From: Oreocharis arfaki
Taxonomy: Eukaryota; Chordata; Aves; Passeriformes; Paramythiidae
DNA: 64,000 nucleotides
NCBI GenBank assembly: GCA_013398015.1
Contig: VZRR01002855.1
Location: 62,001 to 126,000, forward strand
Direction: 5' to 3'
Shown here: positions 1 through 13,100 of the stretch, piece after piece
How the letters are laid out: every line of letters starts with the position of its first letter
How positions within the stretch are numbered: the first letter of the stretch is position 1
Notes under the pieces: generated by a model
What the model saw: the letters and a program-made list of their open reading frames with translations, nothing else
Told to the model about the DNA's origin: nothing
Databases searched by the model: none
Made by a program: the position numbers and the translations under genes

Positions 1-8
1 TTATGTTC

Positions 9-48
9 CTTGTTTTGTTTTTTTTTTGTTTTTTGTTTTTTTTTTTTA
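9..48. repeat. T-rich simple repeat
   Basis: Runs of T interrupted by single G residues (TTTTG-like). It could be the poly-A tail of a minus-strand retrosequence whose body lies outside the window, or plain low complexity. Confidence 0.7.
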
Positions 49-3000
49 AATTCATCAGGTTATCTGACACAATAAAAGAAAAAAACCCACTCATAAGATT
101 CTGCTCTCAATGTTGTTGATACTTGCCATTCTTCACAAATATAATATTGGATATTTGTTACATAGCCCAGTGCTTGAAAAAAATCAACAGTATCAGAATC
201 TCAGCTTTCACAAAAAGTGTATTTTCAGTTCTGATAAGGAGCTTGGACACACAAAGAAAAAGAAGAATGATTCAGAAGCCAGAAGGAAAATTTAAAAATA
301 AATAAATAATCATGTAAATAAAATATTTCTACTTTTAAAATTTTTAAATAGTATCAGAAATAAGTATGAATGATATATAATTTAAAAAAACTAAAAAGGT
401 ATAATATAGACAATGGTGCTGCTAACTATCTCAAGAGACAAAAGCTCACCAAAATTAATAGGAAAGTTTAAAAAGATGAGTTAAATACTTGGATGAAGTC
501 ATATTTTTGTTGTATTATATCTTTTATCCCTATACTTTGTCACTAGCTCACTATTTTCCTTCCAATAAATGTCTTATTAGAAAATAAATATTTAAGATTT
601 AGTTTCTGGAGGCATCAGTAATGTCTTATTATCATTTATTTCTTATATTTTGAGGGGTTTGAAGAATTGGAAAGACAGGACTTGTGTTATTAGGATCCTA
701 CCAAAAATGAGACCAGGACGTATCAATTGACAGCTATTGGCAAGAGAATGTTTTCAGTCTGTTCCACATCAGGAAATCTGAGCCACCTTTCCTATCACCA
801 GCCTTTCCTTTTACCTAAGTCTTCCTGCTGTAAAACTATCCCACTCCAGCATTTCATTTTTGCCTTCAATGGAGTTCTGAGCTTATTCAAAAAATATCTT
901 CCTGTCTCTGACATAAATTCAAGGATAAAGATTTTTGCCTACCATCAAGAAATTTAATTGGGAAAAAACAGATAATGGATAGCTATGCACACCATCTGCA
1001 TGAGATATTCTGAAATGGAATGAGGTTGATAAAACAGAGTTAGCAATTTTTCTCTCTTTCAATGTTTTGGCTTTTTTTTCAATAACCACAAGAGATTGGA
1101 AATTTCTGTATCAGTTTGTTTGTTAATAGCTCTGTGACAGCTATTTCCAAAAGCAAAGAAGCTACAATCTAAGCCATAAAACAAGGATTAAATAGGGATT
1201 CAGAGATGAGATTATAAATTATTCGCAATCATGTCGTAGTCCGGTAGACACATGCAAAACACAGGGATATAGACTAAAAGATGACCAAGCCATGGGCATA
1301 GTTATGAAGAGAGAGACTGATTTAAAAAAAAGTCCTAGTGATTAATCACCAAAATATGATGTGCATTTATTAGAAGTATAACCTTTTGTATAGTGCACAT
1401 TATTAAAAATCTAAGGACTTTCACAGTTCAGAAAGTAACAAGTTTGTTTGTGGGGTTTTTTTGTTAAGGAATACTGCATACATAGAGTTGTATCCATGCC
1501 TATTGCCACCAGACAAGTATGATATTCAGTGTTTTGAAATCTAACTTACCAGCAAGACTGGCAGCAGGAACAAAATTTAGACACACGCAATTTCAACTTA
1601 CAATTAAATTTTTTAGTTTATTCATTAGACTACTCTTTTTCAAGGAAAAAAGAAACAACCTTGTAATTTGGGAATGGAGCTTTTGAAGAATAGGAGGAGA
1701 AAATTTTTATTATACAAGTCTAGTCTGACAGTTATAAGAAATATCCTATTCTTTCACTTAAATTACATTTGAATATGTCCTTTTTATGCTGCAATTTTCT
1801 CTCTCAAATAATACCCTTAAATTTCAGACTTATCAGAATCAATTTTAAAAAAGGAATAAATGAAAGACCCTAAAATAGTGTTTGCTAATTAGTATTTATT
1901 ATCCATGACTCCTAAACTGAAGGTCTTTTGGTTTGCTTACTGACAGAACTTCCAATGGGTTAAAATCATTACTTAATATGTTTTATTGGTCCAGTAAAAT
2001 AAAAACGAAAATATTTTTAATCATTAGTTGTTAATTAGAGATATTAAAATCTGGACAAGCTATTATTTCTGAAATGTTAATAGTGATCACAATATACTGA
2101 GAATATAGGTAAGATGTGTGTGCCTACATTTCTCAAAGAGAGAAGGTTATTTCTTCACTTCTAATTTATGTTCTATACTTATGTTATTTTTTCATCATTT
2201 AACTAATTGGGTAAATTCCAGTATCTGTGTAACTCTTAACATTGCAGTGTTAGCAGGTAATGTGAATAATAAGAGTGTTGCAAGTATGAGCAGCACAATT
2301 CCAGTGGCAGCAGGTATTAATATGCATAGTGGGACTGTTAATTTTCTAAAGATGTCTTCCTCCGCTGTAATTTATTGTGGGCAGAAAGCAGATGCATTCC
2401 TCATTTTGTCTGTAGAGCAACAATTTTTTTTTTTAAAATGTATTAATACATTTAACTCACTGCCAAGGTTTCAGGTATTAGATTGACTACTTTACAAATC
2501 AAGATGTGAGCTAAAGACAGATTATTACAAAACCATCCTAACAAACCAAGCATTTTTCTCAGAAAAAAGTTGTTGTCACTTATTTGCAGTTACATTGCAA
2601 CACAACATACAGTAGCTGTGTTGTAATTGCTTAAAGAAATAAAAATAATCTATACATTTTTCAGAATATCAGGAATATCAGAAGGCTTAACGTGAGACCT
2701 AGAGAGTAATTAAGAAAAAGCTTAGTTTACAGTTAGAGAAGTTTCCTATGCATATAAGATTTTATTGAACACAGACCATAATATAATTTGTGTTTGACTC
2801 CAGCTAATGCTGACCAAAGTTAAAAGGGACAAGGACAGCACAAATACCTGTAACTCTAGGCAAGTCAGAGAATTCTAATAACTCTGGAGATTACAAAACT
2901 TAATAGAAAAATGAAAATTACTTTTGAAGTCCAAATTCCTTTCTTTTCCCAAGGAGTAGTCAAGGAGTAAATTATGCAGGAAACCATTTTATTTTACTCT

Positions 3001-3112
3001 GAAACACCAAGTAAAATTATGAAAATATTGAAATTTTTTTTTTTTATTTTAGGCATTACTGTAACGTTTTATTATATGAAATCCTACCTAATTCTCTAAT
3101 AGCCTGTGAATT

Positions 3113-3171
3113 AAAAAAAAAACCAAAAACCAAAAAACCAAAATAAAAAAAAAACAAACAAAACCCCAAAA
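3113..3171. repeat. A-rich (A)nCC low-complexity tract
   Basis: About 59 bases of A runs punctuated by CC or C. Similar C-punctuated A tracts recur at 32862-32905, 43578-43615 and 44907-44946, so this is a habit of the region and not a unique site. Confidence 0.75.
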
Positions 3172-4219
3172 TTTTAGATGAGGGAAGAATTATTTAAGCT
3201 AAAGCCAAACCAACTGCAAATAAATTTTGTCAGTATATTTTCTTGACCATCCACAGCTCTTCCAAATAAAATGTAGGCATGGTTCTGCAACATCAAGTTA
3301 CTAACAATTGTAGTAGTTCAAGATTTTATAATATCCATCATATTAAGTGTTATCCTGTCTTTTTCATAACTCCATACTTTTAAAAATAGCTTTTGACAAC
3401 TCCTTTTCATAGTAGCAGGAAATCTAGATTACTGTTTTAAGTATCAAATCAGATGTAGGCAGCTGAAGTATTTCACATTTTTTGTATGCAATGATAAGCA
3501 AACATAAGCCAGCATTTTGAGCTATATTTCAATATTTGAATACAAAATTAAACTATTCTGAGAATATTGATTCTTCGTTTTCTTTACCAGTTACTGAATA
3601 TATTCTGATTAATTTTCCTAGGGATTAATGCAACATACTTGACATCTACAAAACAAAATCTATTGTATAAAACTGATGGAAATTCTAATTGCAAAGAAGA
3701 TAGCACACATTAGAAGTTATTGCCACAAAGTTTTCAGTCACCACCCATTATATTAAATGTAGATATCAGAATATAAAACTGTACAATTCAATGCCTTTTT
3801 GATGAATGTGTGTGGATTCCTTACACTTGGCAAAGGCTACTAGAATTTTTTCTTACAAGATTTTTGAGGGTTTCTTCTTATCCCCAGATTTCCTTTTTTT
3901 TTTTTCGCCTGTGTGCTTTCACTAAAGTAGAATATGTGCAGGTCATGAAATGACTACTAAAATTTCTTCAGATTTTCTCATGAAAGAATGAAGTTGAACT
4001 TACCAAGAGAAGAGACAGAGGTCCTTATCAAACTATTTCCCTGTCACCCAGATTAATAAGATTGTCTGCCTCCCTAAAAACTAAGAAATCATTGAAGATA
4101 TCAAAATTTCTCAGTACACCTCACAGACTATCATTATAGGGACATCTGTAAAACTAAGAAGAAGTTGATCCCCACTCTATTATTTCCTCTTTGGTGAAGA
4201 TCTGTGCTTCATTTATTCT

Positions 4220-4295
4220 CATTATCATATGTGTCACAGAAAACCCCTAGTAGAATTCCAAAAACATTCATTATCATATGTTTTTATCAGAAAAC
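4220..4295. repeat. Two-copy tandem duplication, period about 49 bp
   Basis: CATTATCATATG followed by a short variable stretch and CAGAAAAC occurs at 4220-4244 and again at 4269-4295. The second copy has small differences between the two conserved blocks. No function is evident. Confidence 0.55.
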
Positions 4296-6501
4296 AAAAT
4301 CTGCATTGTAAAGAGACCAATTCTGTTCAGAATTACTAATTTTCCTTTATTGTGTTATCATAAAGTTTCTAAATCCAGTTGATTATGTAACCTATGATAA
4401 TTAGGGGTAACTTCCTGACTTCAGCTGTATTACAGTGTAGATTTTCCAGGGGTCAAAGCTGCCCCCTGGGAATCTTTAGTTTCTGGTCAGATAAATCTCA
4501 TGTTCAAATCAATGGTCTTTAGGGATTTGGCAATATGAGGCCTCCCTCTTTAGTTGTGGAGAAGAATAAGGTATTAATCTACTGATCATAGCTTTTTCCT
4601 ATGTTTGAATATTGTATGGAAGTTATATGACACCCTATAACTTGATCAAACTGTTTTCTGTGTGTGCTGTGACTGGGTTAATAAAGGCCTACATTTAAAA
4701 TTTGAAGAATTGAAGTTCTGTAATTGAAGTTCTATCCTTTAAAATGTATTGTAACTCCCGGACTGCTTTAATGATTCCTTTTTGTTGTGGTTTGGTACCA
4801 TGAAGTTCGACAGTTGCTAGTTTTTCACTGAATTCAGCACAGGGAAATTGAAAATCAGGAACAAAAGAGAAATTCTTGTCTTGTACTACCTTGCTCGTTT
4901 CAGTTATTCATCTGCTGCACCTACCATTATGGAAAACATGACAATTCTTTTGTAGTTTCCACTGATTTTCTTCTCAAAATACAAGATATTCTTCCTAATT
5001 GTATCTAGAGATGGAAAAAACCAACCAAAAAAAAAATAAAAAGAGAGAGAAAAAAGAGAAGGTCAAAAGCAAATTACAATCTTTTCTTACAGATGCCAAG
5101 TTGTAGATGGCAGATTATATTTTATATACCTATATTGTATTTTGTATATCTACAAAATAGTTACTGGTATGCAAGCACAGCACAGTCACTACTAATTAGC
5201 TTGCTAAGAATGTCTTGGTAGTGTCCTGGCAACTCTGGCAGAGCTGAATAAACTCTTAAGCAGCATGATGACGATAAGGTCTAACCCACGTTGGGCTGAC
5301 ATACCCATAACATTTACAAATGAACTGAGTACTTGGAAAAACTATATCATGCTGAGTTGAAGTAGATTTATTGCACATGACATTCAGTGATTAATGAAAG
5401 AGTTGCTTCTGGCCTTTCTTGAACAGATGCTCAAGGAGAATACATAGAGACTATTCTTATTTTGTGAACAAACACAATTACTATTCTTGCAGTTGAGCAT
5501 TACCTACTCTTTGTGACTTTCCACAGATGATATAAAGAGGTGAAAAAAGATATTCCATTGCCTTTTTGTGTTGACTCAGAGTAGTTTATAATTCTCTGAC
5601 ATTTTTGAGTGCAGGTGGGTAGTTCAGGGGAAAAGTCCATCTTGGCTGACTTCCTAGAAACTACAGCTATCTTCTCATCCCAAACTGAAGGAATAGTCTA
5701 TAAGGATAATTTATGTTTTCTATATGCAAAAATCTATAGCAAAACTCATTAATAACCCAGTCTTTTCAATGGGACATCCTGGAGAAACATCTTCAATTTT
5801 AAGAGGCTGCACTACCATCTTTTGTTTTAGACTTTCCATTCCCCTATTTTAACATCTGCCAAACACCATGCTGTTTCAGCCTAGTTGTTGAGCTTCACAA
5901 TCCACTGAGAAATTCCTAAAATCCTAATTCTCTCCTTCTTTGTTTGCTCAAACTAGAGAAAAAACAGCAGTTGAAAATAATGTAGTTGTTTGGACCTTCT
6001 TTTATCTCCTTCTTGTTCAACATAGTGTAGTTTACAAAAGGAATATTTTGGTTGCTTCAATTTTGGTTGATTGATTTATTTATCATTTACAGGATTCCTT
6101 TAATGACTACTTTTTAATTACTATCATTTATGTCTGTAAGAAAAAAAGAGGGTTTTTTGTCTGTTTTATTTTTTAATGAAGGCTTTGATTTCTTCAGGCT
6201 GTTGGTGGCCCAGTTTCGCCATAGCCAGCAAATCATTCACATTTACCAATTAAGCTATTAATAAGGTTTAAAATAAGAGTTATATCAGCCAATCTCGTCA
6301 TTATACTTCATATGGATGTGTTTAGTAAACTCAGTTCTATCTCTTACCTTCTTTCCACATTCTGGCATAATATACCATAAACGTGGAGACTGCTTCGGTT
6401 TCAATAAACACCAATGGCAAAAATCTGATCAACAAATCGTTGTTAGCTGAGGACAAAATTCCTGACAAAAGAGTGAGACAATATTTGAGGCTTTCTGATG
6501 G

Positions 6502-6736
6502 TGTTATGATCTGATCATAAGAGATACCTCTGCCCGAATTGAGTTGCAAATGAGACCATACGCCAAAGTCAATAGTATGGATTTTATTAAACAGTAAGTG
6601 TGAGGTAGAGAGAGAGAAAGAAATAGGAAGAGGGAAGTGAGAGAGATTAAGTAGAAAGATATAACCACCATAGGGATTCCTGTGGCATCCCACTTGTTCT
6701 CCTTCACCCTGCACTGGAGCATGTCCGGAGAAAATC
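6502..6736 (-). mobile_element. LTR-like fragment, minus strand
   Basis: Read on the minus strand this segment has a pyrimidine-rich stretch and an AATAAA polyadenylation signal (plus-strand complement at 6583-6588). A roughly 80-base tail follows, ending in ATAACA at 6502, which fits the CA end of an LTR U5. The TG start is missing because a CR1 begins immediately at 6737. It resembles the R-U5 part of an avian endogenous retrovirus LTR, but I cannot name the family. Short open frames on the minus strand (6337-6738) cross it and are not genes. Confidence 0.5.
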
Positions 6737-7133
6737 AACTAAGCTGGTGAAGAGTCTGGAGCATATGTCTTGTGAAGAGCAACTGAGGGAGCTGGGATTT
6801 TTCAGCCCAGAGAAGAGGAGGCTCAGGGGAGATGAGATTGTATCCAGGTGGGGGTCACTCTCTTCTCACAAGCAACAAGTGACAGAACAAGAAGACATGG
6901 TGTCAAGTCAGCCCAGAGGAGGTTTAGACTGGACATGAAGAAAAATATCTTCACTGAAAAGGAGGGCATTGGAACAGGCTGCCCAGGGAAGTGGTAGAAT
7001 CATCCCTGGAAGTGCTCAAAATGGATGTGGATGTGGCACTTGGGGACATGGTTTAGTGGTGAACATGGCAGTACTAGTGTATCAGTTGTGGCCAATCTTA
7101 CAGTCTTTTCCGGCCTTAACAATTCTCTGAATT
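6737..7133 (+). mobile_element. CR1 non-LTR retrotransposon, 3' fragment, sense
   Basis: The order of landmarks matches the end of a CR1 element: the coding text for AGCTGGTGAAGAGTCTGGAG and GAGAAGAGGAGGCTCAGGGG, then GGTTTAGACTGGACAT, GGAACAGGCTGCCCAGGGAAGTGG, GGGACATGGTTTAGTGGT, and an eroded ATTCTCTG-type octamer near 7130. It is 5' truncated, as most genomic CR1 copies are. The encoded C-terminal ORF2 peptide is broken by stops and small indels. Its 5' side abuts the LTR-like fragment. Confidence 0.9.
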
Positions 7134-10100
7134 TAAGCCTGCCCCAACAAGCTAGTTTTAGAGATGCTATTAATGCTCTGCAATTCACTGAGTCGATACA
7201 ACAGGAGAGATACTTATTTAACATTCAATTTCACTTTCTGTACTATGATTACTTTCTATTCTACAGTTAGCAACAGCCATCCATTGGGTCACATTAACTT
7301 ACATTTCAGGGGAAAAAAAAAAAAGTGTGCAAAGAAACAATTCTATACATGTATAGTATATACAAGACCTACTCAAGTGGAAAAGGATTTTCATTGAAGG
7401 GATAATGTTAGGGTTTTGTCAGTGATCATACTTGCTATTGATGCTGCAATTTGAGAAAACAAATATTTGAGGGCCAAAATGAGTAAAAAATTTCACATCA
7501 GTAATACCCCTTTTAATTTAATGACATATTTTCACATATTTATTCTTGCCAGTAACCCAAATATTTATTAATAATACTCAAAGTGATATTTCTGGTGATG
7601 ACTCTACATACAAATAACAACTTTAAAAAATAAATGCTAGGTTTTTACCCTGTATTCTCAGTACTCAAATCAGTGAAATATGTTAGTGTTTGCATGCACT
7701 CATGTTACAAAATACAGTGTGAATATTAATGTATTGGCATTTTAAATTCCCAGGAAATTGTTCAAAACAGGACCATTTTTCATCAAATTGAAGGATTATC
7801 TCTCCCCAGGGATCAGCTCAGATGGGACTAGTCCTATATTTATCATTTTCATCTTAAAAAGCAGTGCAAGAAACAGTGATAGCTCACACATACAGTGTGA
7901 CAACCAATCAAAATATTTTTATCCCCCTCCATGACAACAATCATAAAGATAGTATTGCAGCAAAGCATCAAAATTCAAATGATATCATCAGTCTGACAAT
8001 ATATTGAAAAACAATTCTGTTGCCTATAGCAACAAATAGCTTTATTGAGTCCTATGTTGCCTAGGGGATGCACAAAGGCAAAAATTAAAGAACTATAAAT
8101 TACAAGTGAACTAACTGGTAAAAATGAAAATAAACTAAAAGCTAAATCTAATTTAAGATGTAGTAGGTACAACACCTACCTAAATCCCAAGTATCTTGCC
8201 ACTAAGAAAGTTCCAAAAATGTCAGGTAAGTTTATACATTTCAGAATACATAAAATGATGAAATTTGCATAAAACACGTCAGGAAACACTAAGCATATGG
8301 ATCTGAGTTTTGCTGTATATACAGTACACAGAATTAGGGCCAAAGAAAAACAAGCCCATGCACAGTTTCAGAAATATACCACACTTACTGAGGTTAGCTT
8401 ACTGACTACCATTAATGCTGCATTCGCTTGCACATGGAAAAGAGAAAAAATATTCAATTTCTAGAGTAAAGAACTTAGTACTCTCAAGTTTCATATACAT
8501 TTTCTGAACAGTAAGTCCCAAGTTATTTACGGTGGAGGCTCTTTCAATGCTTTCACAAGAGTTGAAAGAATTTTTGTCCATTTTGACAGAAAGCCAAACA
8601 GGAATTATACGAAACTAAAACATGGTAACTAATATTAGTATGTATCTGAGAACTGGAAATCTTTACTCCTTAAACTAAACATGTGCATTGTTAAGTGTAA
8701 TTAGAGAACAGAAACTAAGAAGTAATACTGGCTGTAATCAGAGGGGGGTTTTTTTGTCTTTTTTTCTTTCAGTGCTGCAGATCTTTTTCAGTCATAAATT
8801 TATTTTGTGATGTGAGTTTCTCTAAGAAATATTAGCTAAAGTGGTTAAAGCATTTCTCAGTCTTTCTTTTGTACACCAATGGAATTTGGGAGCCAGATGT
8901 CTTGTTGATTAGGATAAGCTAGAACAATCTGGAAAGTGCTGAAGTACTATGAGCTTTCAGATCAGCCAATGAAGCATATTGTGAGATATTCAGGATGTGG
9001 CAGGTGCTCAGGAGTACTCTTATAAATAGTAATTTAGAAGGTGGACATCTAAAGTCATCTAAATTTATGAGATCCTACCAGGGAAAAAATGAAAATATAA
9101 TAACTTTTTATTTTAAAAAGACCACCCCTAGCTGGAAAAAGCCACAAACAAACAATTTTGTCATTTCACACATTCTGGGCAATAATCAGAGCTTGACCTC
9201 CTCTTTGGAACACATTTAAGAATAAGTAGGAATTTTCTTGACTGATATAACATGATTGTCAACACGTATTTTCAGAAAGACTTTCCAGAAAACACCTATA
9301 AGTTAACAGGAATGTAGACTGATCTCCAGTAGTTTCCTCCTCCTACAGGAGGAATTTCTGCCATCACCTCTAGATTCACTTGGATAACATGACAGTAAAA
9401 TACCAGGAACTTGCAAGTTGGAAGACATGCATCAGTGAGTTAGAATAAGCATGCTTCAGTTAAGGAAGAGAAGTCAGATTCTGATCTAGCAAAAATTTAA
9501 TAACTTCAGAAACCATGTCCTTAATTAGTTAGTTTTCTATCCTATAGAAATTCAGTACTTCTAGGAAGGTTATAGTCAGCTAGAAAGCAAGGGTAATTAA
9601 ATATGGAAGTTATCAAATAAGTGCTCCTTCACGAGTAGGTGTTTAAATATCCTCATATTTCTAAAATTAGGAAAGCTGGAAAGCTCCTCATTTTTTTTTC
9701 TGAGAATTTGCATATTGCATCATTTTTTGTTGTATACTTTATGACTTTAAATTGAGAACATGAACCCAAGTTCCAATTCACAAGTTGAATCTCATTTTAA
9801 GCTTACAAAATTTCAGCTGGTTCTCTTACAATCATTTAATGAACAAAAGTAATTACAGTTATAAAAGAGAAGATAACTGTGATTGAGTGGATGTACTATA
9901 CATAGATCCTGTCAGGATGTCCTTTAACATTCTTTGCAGCCAGATATCTCTACAACAGATGCCAAAATTACAAAAGAAATAGTCACTTGAGGCTTGAGCT
10001 GTCTGCACTTCAACAGCCCAATTAAAGACTTGAGATTCGACCTGGGGCATTAATGATTACACATGACTGTGAATTCCTAAGAAATACCTGTCTGTAGGAA

Positions 10101-13100
10101 GAGGACATAATGTCATAGAGGCAGAGAAATTTGAAGCTAAGCTTTTTTGTAATTATTTTTGTAATTCTACACTGAACCATTTAAACTACACTGCAGTCAG
10201 CAGTATTGCATTGCACACAAAGTAAAGAGCTTCACCCACTGGATCCCAGGTGAGAACTTAGGGACAGTCCTCACACTTCCTCAATATAAGCCAGTGGCTG
10301 AGTATGTCGGTGACATTGGAAGTCGTGTCTTGGAAGGAGGAGGAAGAAAAAGAAGGTATATGAGTCTTGAAACAACAACCAGGTAACAGCTTATCACAGT
10401 TCTATTTACTCAGCCATGCATGGGGGGGTTCAGTTAGAGACAAGAAGGTGGCATTGTAGTGGTTTAGTTAGAGTCAGTACTTGCAATGGTATAAAAGGAA
10501 ACTCTATAGCAGAATAATTATCTATACAAGAGTTGTTGCAGAAGTAATTATATGAAAGCATATGTATTTGTCTTTTTATAGATATGTGGGATCTAATCCT
10601 ATAGAATGGATAAGACATGTTAATGCTAAAAAGTGTGGATGTGGACTGCAGATGTTTGACTCACTGCAAATACTTTTCTGACAAATAACAGGCATTACAG
10701 GGAGATGGGAACTCTTTTTACTTTCCCTTGGAAAAACATGCTTGTAGGGACTTATAAAGGAACTGTAACAAAATTTTGACTTGGTATTTAAAACTCAAGA
10801 AAGGTATGTGTGGAAAAAGCCAAACTATCTAGACCTCTGAAAGACTTCCACAGTCTCTGTAGAAGTTTATGAAATCAAGTTTAAAATAACTTTTAAAATA
10901 ACATAGTATAAAAAGACTAGCTTATATCCAAGAAATCATAGCATCATACTTTTGTTTTTAACTCAAATATGACTTGAATGTTTTTCCATCTTTACTTCAA
11001 CATTTCAATTTTTTAAATACCCATTCTTCAGATTGGAAGTTTCAATTTCTCTTCCTGTAGTCTGCAAAAGGAATTTTTGCCTAGAAATATCAGATAAAGA
11101 AGATCCTGTATTATTCCATGTATAACAAGTAGTACACAAAGCCTCAAGGGTAAGAGCTTAAGATACACATAAAATATGCTTTCTAGATAGGATTTCCCCT
11201 TCTTAATTTCTGGCCTTAGCTTTAACTTAACTAACCTTTTATGCTTTGGCATCCTTTAAAAATATTTATAAAAAGTTATGTCTCTCATTGGTGGCAGGGG
11301 AATATCTTATGTTATCTAACATTTTTTCTGGGATTCTATGACCTTACCGTAAGTCAACTTCATCTTCCTTTGTTTTTATTTCTTGTCAAAAGCCCAGTTA
11401 AACAGCTTACATAAATTATTTATATATAATTTGCTTAGAGCTGTTTTCTTTATTTATCTGTTACACTTTATACTCAAATGAGAGAGCTCACTGTGACCCT
11501 GTATGCTCAGTACTGATCTACAAAGAACTTCTAGCCACATTAATTTGTTTTTCCTGGCCTCATCTGTTCTCTGAATTATTTTTTTTGAATCTGTGTTGTT
11601 ATGAGGTAATTTTCAGTTTATGTTGATCCTTATATGTCTGCTCTGAAGTGTACACCTACATATTTAAAACTATTAGCTTTTCACTCCAAAAAAACCCATT
11701 TTAAATAGAACTAGTTTGACTTGGTAGTTACCTCTCAAGCACTAGGTAATGTAGAAGGAAAAATGTCTATTAGGCTGCAGAAAATTCAGCTTTTCTAGGT
11801 TATGTGTTTTCTTTCAAATTTCCTTTGATTATTCATTTAAAAGTGCTTCTTTCTATAGTTGTCGTTTTTACTTTGCTGACTAAATTTTATGGCTTTGTTG
11901 TTGTTTGCTTTATTTTTCAAATTCTGCTTACCATCGTTAACCTAGGGAGCTCCTTCTTCTAATTGTTATAAGACTCATGTATGTTATTTCCTTCCTTTTC
12001 AAGGTCAAGTTAAAACTTAGATTATAAGACAGATGTCTACTATTAAGGTACGCTGTTTATTGAAGGTAGTGCCTATTTTTTTGTATCGTGTTTATATATT
12101 TATGCAAGTACTTGTTTTGTACAAAGTCAAATCAGTTGGGCTTTTTCATTTGAGCAAGCTAAACCCCCCATCATTCAACAGAGTTGAAAAGCTGAAAAGT
12201 GCATTATGAAATACATGTCAGGAGTATAGACTTACACGCACACTGTGTGTTGATTTACACATTGGTACCCAAATTTATTTAAATTAATATTTTTCACACT
12301 TTATTCTGAAGAATTTCAGCTATATTTGTAGCACTGGATTTGGATTTATCTGAATTATAATGTAAACTCAGAATCAGACAATAATGGGAGAAGGATTCTG
12401 TGTTGTTTTGCTCTTAATATATTTTTATGTCACGCAGGTGTTTCCTAACAGTGATGTGATCTGTAGCCACAACCTTAAAAAAATGATGACTAAGACAAAG
12501 GGTATATGAAAAATCTGTTATGCCATTTTCTGGTTCTATCACAAAATCTGAAGATGTGCTTGTCAGAACAGAAAGAAAAGAACAATAAAACAAGAGAAAT
12601 ATGCTATTTCTGTGCAAATAACTTCAGTAGAACACACTTTGATTTCCCATGTTAGATTTGAATTGTTAAAATATATATTTTTCATTTTAGAAAAGCAGTA
12701 TTAAGTTTCTGTGTGTATTATGACTGAAAAGCTTTGAAAATATTTTTTCTACTGCACTGAGTAAACATGAGACTACATTGGAGTTACAAGATTGGGAAAA
12801 GGCATTTGCTATTAAAAATCTGTTTTCACTGTGTTGCTAATTCAAAATTGCATGTGAATGCGTTGAAAACCTACATATTTTTGTTTCTTGAAGCAAACTT
12901 GATATTCACTTTTTATCCAAATTAACCCCTGGGTAACAGAAGGCCTCAAGGCAAACTTTGACAGCAAACTGATTTTCAACTACAGTTAATCATCTGATTG
13001 AAAATGTTCTAAATTTAAAACAGCCCTGACTATCATTCTTCAAATAGTACCACTATAATTACTTAGCATGTTTCACACACAGGCTCTTACTCTCTCTCCA

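Larger units (their letters stand above)
1..6501. other. AT-rich non-coding stretch
   Basis: I see no gene, exon or recognisable transposon here. It begins with a T-rich run broken by single Gs (about 9-48) and has a C-punctuated A-rich tract at 3113-3171. A short tandem duplication sits at 4220-4295. The longest open frame (2118-2486, plus, 122 codons) has no recognisable domain and is biased to Ser, Phe and Leu, as expected from AT-rich chance frames. Confidence 0.6.

Noticed and set aside
2118..2486. 122-codon plus-strand open frame as a gene
   Set aside because: No domain, no splice or promoter context, and composition typical of AT-rich chance frames.
6337..6738. 133-codon minus-strand frame as a gene
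   Set aside because: It crosses the LTR-like fragment in non-coding orientation and context, and shows no domain.
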